Source: CAIXQW01 sp046049675 (GTDB lineage: Bacteria; Bacteroidota; Bacteroidia; Chitinophagales; Chitinophagaceae). Taken from it: DNA of 15,325 bases. How positions within the stretch are numbered: position 1 is the first letter of the stretch; each line of letters opens with the position of its first letter. This document shows positions 13,844-15,325 of the stretch, in pieces. The position numbers and the translations under genes were made by a program. Under the pieces are notes generated by a model that did no database searches, was not told where the DNA came from, and saw nothing but the letters and a program-made list of their open reading frames with translations. The stretch is from NCBI GenBank assembly GCA_046049675.1, contig JBJORA010000005.1, positions 1 through 15,325 on the forward strand, read 5' to 3'.

Positions 13844-15183
13844 TTATTCTGCCAATACTTCTGTACATATAGCGGAATATAAGCTGCCAAAAAATATGGA
13901 AGATTAATGAGTGTAATGGCCTTGCCTTTGGGTGTAATAGCTTCATGCACTAATATTGGTCCACGGTATAGTCTTACAGCAGTGCGATGTGGTGCCAAAT
14001 CCATAAACTGTAACAAACTTTTTAGTTTACCAATCTTTCCACTTTTTACTTCCACTGGAATTACAAGACCTTGTATTTGCAAGATAAAATCAACCTCCGC
14101 ATCCGAACCTACCGTACTATTAATCCAAAAATTATGTTGCTGCAAACTAGTTGTAAATGTACTTGCCATTTCTTGTGCAACGATTTGTTCTGCCACTTGT
14201 CCTGCATACACATCATTTAAGTCTTTTGCAACGACCACTTGCGTTTGCAAACCTGCCATAAAGTTCATCAATCCTGTATCTAACAAGAATAGTTTTGGCT
14301 GTCGTTTAAAGCTTCGTACCAATGGCAAGGTCTCATTGGTACTAGGAAAAACCACATGCAACAGCATAGCCTTTTGCAAAGCTTGTAACGCCTCGCTAAC
14401 CTCACGCGATTTATAACTAGATCCACCAAAATTTACATACGCTATGCGCTTGCCACCAAAATAGAAAATATGCTGCATGCAATGTCTTAGTACCTGAACC
14501 ATTGACGAATTACGTGCATACTTTGGTATATCGTTCATATATGCTTCAACTAAATTGGCATAGACACTTTGTAGTGCTATTACGTCTTTTGTAACTACAT
14601 AATTAGCAAGAATTTCTGGCATGCCACCAACTAAGGTATACGTATGAAAATGTTCGAACAATGTAGTTGTAGCGTAGTCGAACTGCTCTAAATTATGCAG
14701 AGCTTGCACAAGGTTTATTTCACCGATAGCTAGTAAATACTCCTCAAAACAAAACGGTCGCATTACCATAAACTGAATCCGTCCAACAGGAAAACTTACG
14801 TTTTCCGAAAGTACCATTTCTAGTAGTGAGCCGGCAGCAATTACATGTATTTGCGGATACTTTTCGAAGAAGTATCTTAGTAAGTTGATTACGTAGGGTA
14901 ATTCTTGAATTTCATCGATAAAGATTAATGTTTCCGCACTTAGAGAAATTTTCTGATTTTTTAGGAAAAATATGGATGCTACTAGTTTATCAAAATCTGT
15001 GTCCTTCGCGAACAAACTTTGATCTAGTTCTAAATTAAGATAGATGTACTGCTTATAACTTTTGCCAAATTGGTGTACAACGGAAGTCTTCCCTACCTGC
15101 CTTGCACCTCGTAGCAATAACGGCTTCCTTGTAGTGGACTCCTTCCATTTCACTAAGTCATTGATTATTAAACGATTAAACAT
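13840..15183 (-). CDS. AAA ATPase with DUF4143 C-terminal domain
   Basis: A two-domain ATPase of unknown biological role, 447 residues, full length for the family. The AAA_14-type domain has Walker A GARQVGKTS (26-34, K32), Walker B LIFIDEIQE (86-94; D90, E91) and the sensor strand IHVIAAGSLLE (112-122). The C-terminal DUF4143 part has RSFKRQPKLFLLDTGLMNF (290-308), AGQVAEQIV with E333, then EVDFIL (D365) and PVEVKSG (E378, K380). The last set of residues has the spacing of a PD-(D/E)xK nuclease-like fold. Such genes are scattered and multicopy in Bacteroidota and behave like mobile or accessory genes. The ATG at 15183 fits the family N-terminus (MFNRLIINDLVKWKES). Upstream lie a -7 box and a phased repeat array, suggesting tight regulation. 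It is convergent with folC. Confidence 0.93.
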   Translation of the reverse strand: MFNRLIINDLVKWKESTTRKPLLLRGARQVGKTSVVHQFGKSYKQYIYLNLELDQSLFAKDTDFDKLVASIFFLKNQKISLSAETLIFIDEIQELPYVINLLRYFFEKYPQIHVIAAGSLLEMVLSENVSFPVGRIQFMVMRPFCFEEYLLAIGEINLVQALHNLEQFDYATTTLFEHFHTYTLVGGMPEILANYVVTKDVIALQSVYANLVEAYMNDIPKYARNSSMVQVLRHCMQHIFYFGGKRIAYVNFGGSSYKSREVSEALQALQKAMLLHVVFPSTNETLPLVRSFKRQPKLFLLDTGLMNFMAGLQTQVVVAKDLNDVYAGQVAEQIVAQEMASTFTTSLQQHNFWINSTVGSDAEVDFILQIQGLVIPVEVKSGKIGKLKSLLQFMDLAPHRTAVRLYRGPILVHEAITPKGKAITLINLPYFLAAYIPLYVQKYWQNN

Positions 15184-15203
15184 TCAATTAGTAAAATATT
15201 ACA

Positions 15204-15211
15204 CAAAAGTA
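15204..15211 (-). promoter_or_regulatory. -7 promoter box of the DUF4143 ATPase gene
   Basis: On the minus strand TACTTTTG is a perfect TAnnTTTG box, ending 20 bases before the ATG at 15183. It overlaps the gene-proximal copy of the repeat array, so a protein bound to that copy would directly block the promoter. The nearest upstream TTG is only 14 bases away, shorter than usual for a -33 element. Confidence 0.55.
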
Positions 15212-15288
15212 CGGTAATTTATCGGCAATTTTTACCTAAAAAGACGGTAATTTTGTAATAAACTTGTACTAAAAGTACGGTAATTTTG
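15205..15288. promoter_or_regulatory. Phased repeat array upstream of the DUF4143 ATPase (putative operator)
   Basis: Three strong copies of a roughly 17-bp repeat, AAAAGTACGGTAATTTTG with small changes, lie at 15205-15220, 15238-15255 and 15271-15288. A degenerate core, CGGCAATTTTT, starts at 15223. The CGG cores begin at 15212, 15223, 15245 and 15278, so successive spacings are 11, 22 and 33 bp: whole numbers of 11-bp helical steps, putting all copies on one DNA face. The proximal copy overlaps the -7 box. This suits cooperative binding of a regulator, possibly encoded elsewhere (inferred). Spacers are unequal and the copies are short, so it is not a CRISPR array. Confidence 0.65.
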
Positions 15289-15325
15289 AAACTAGCAGTT
15301 TGCGCAGCGCCCAATTTTATGCAAT

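Noticed and set aside
13907..14416. Plus-strand open frame of 169 codons inside the ATPase gene
   Set aside because: It is antisense to the conserved DUF4143 domain, and its Cys/Thr/Ser-rich composition is that of a shadow frame.
15205..15288. CRISPR array
   Set aside because: The repeats are short and imperfect, spacers are unequal and only a few bases to about 15 bases long, and no cas genes are present.

Overview
The window looks like chromosomal DNA from a Bacteroidota bacterium, most likely Chitinophagaceae or a close relative (inferred). The signs are the two-gene atpD-atpC unit with a long beta and a very short epsilon subunit, candidate -7 boxes of the TAnnTTTG type, lipoproteins and beta-barrels typical of the phylum, an ECF sigma/membrane anti-sigma/beta-barrel cassette, and intergenic tracts of 7-8 bp degenerate tandem repeats. 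Base composition is moderately AT-rich. No rRNA, tRNA, CRISPR array or intact insertion sequence is visible.

Left part (1-3855). About 640 bases of AT-rich DNA without a convincing gene contain a long hairpin and possible decayed coding fragments. They are followed, on the minus strand, by a strong intrinsic terminator, a lipoprotein zinc metallopeptidase of the M13 (neprilysin) family and a small VOC/bleomycin-resistance-like protein. Divergently, on the plus strand, lies a two-helix membrane protein of unknown role.

Centre-left (3950-6750). atpD and atpC encode the beta and epsilon subunits of F1 ATP synthase. They follow a clear -7 box and end in a textbook terminator with a GNRA loop. 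A lone lipoprotein comes next.

Centre (6634-11120). Reading leftward are an outer-membrane beta-barrel, an OmpA-like periplasmic protein, and a puzzling reading frame that continues in frame through two TGA codons. Reading rightward from the same 74-bp divergent gap are an ECF sigma factor, its probable membrane anti-sigma partner, a repeat-rich spacer and a second beta-barrel, closed by a 15-bp-stem terminator. This block appears to be a cell-envelope regulation module.

Right part (11200-15325). A radical SAM enzyme of unknown reaction, with an unusual extra set of cysteines, lies 15 bp upstream of folC (dihydrofolate/folylpolyglutamate synthase). folC converges with, and overlaps by 4 bp, an AAA ATPase of the DUF4143 type. 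The ATPase promoter region carries four copies of a CGGtAATTT core whose starts are spaced exactly 11, 22 and 33 bp apart. This helically phased array is the most striking undescribed-looking signal here. The two other main oddities are the TGA-interrupted frame at 6634-7611 and the cysteine-rich segment of the radical SAM protein.
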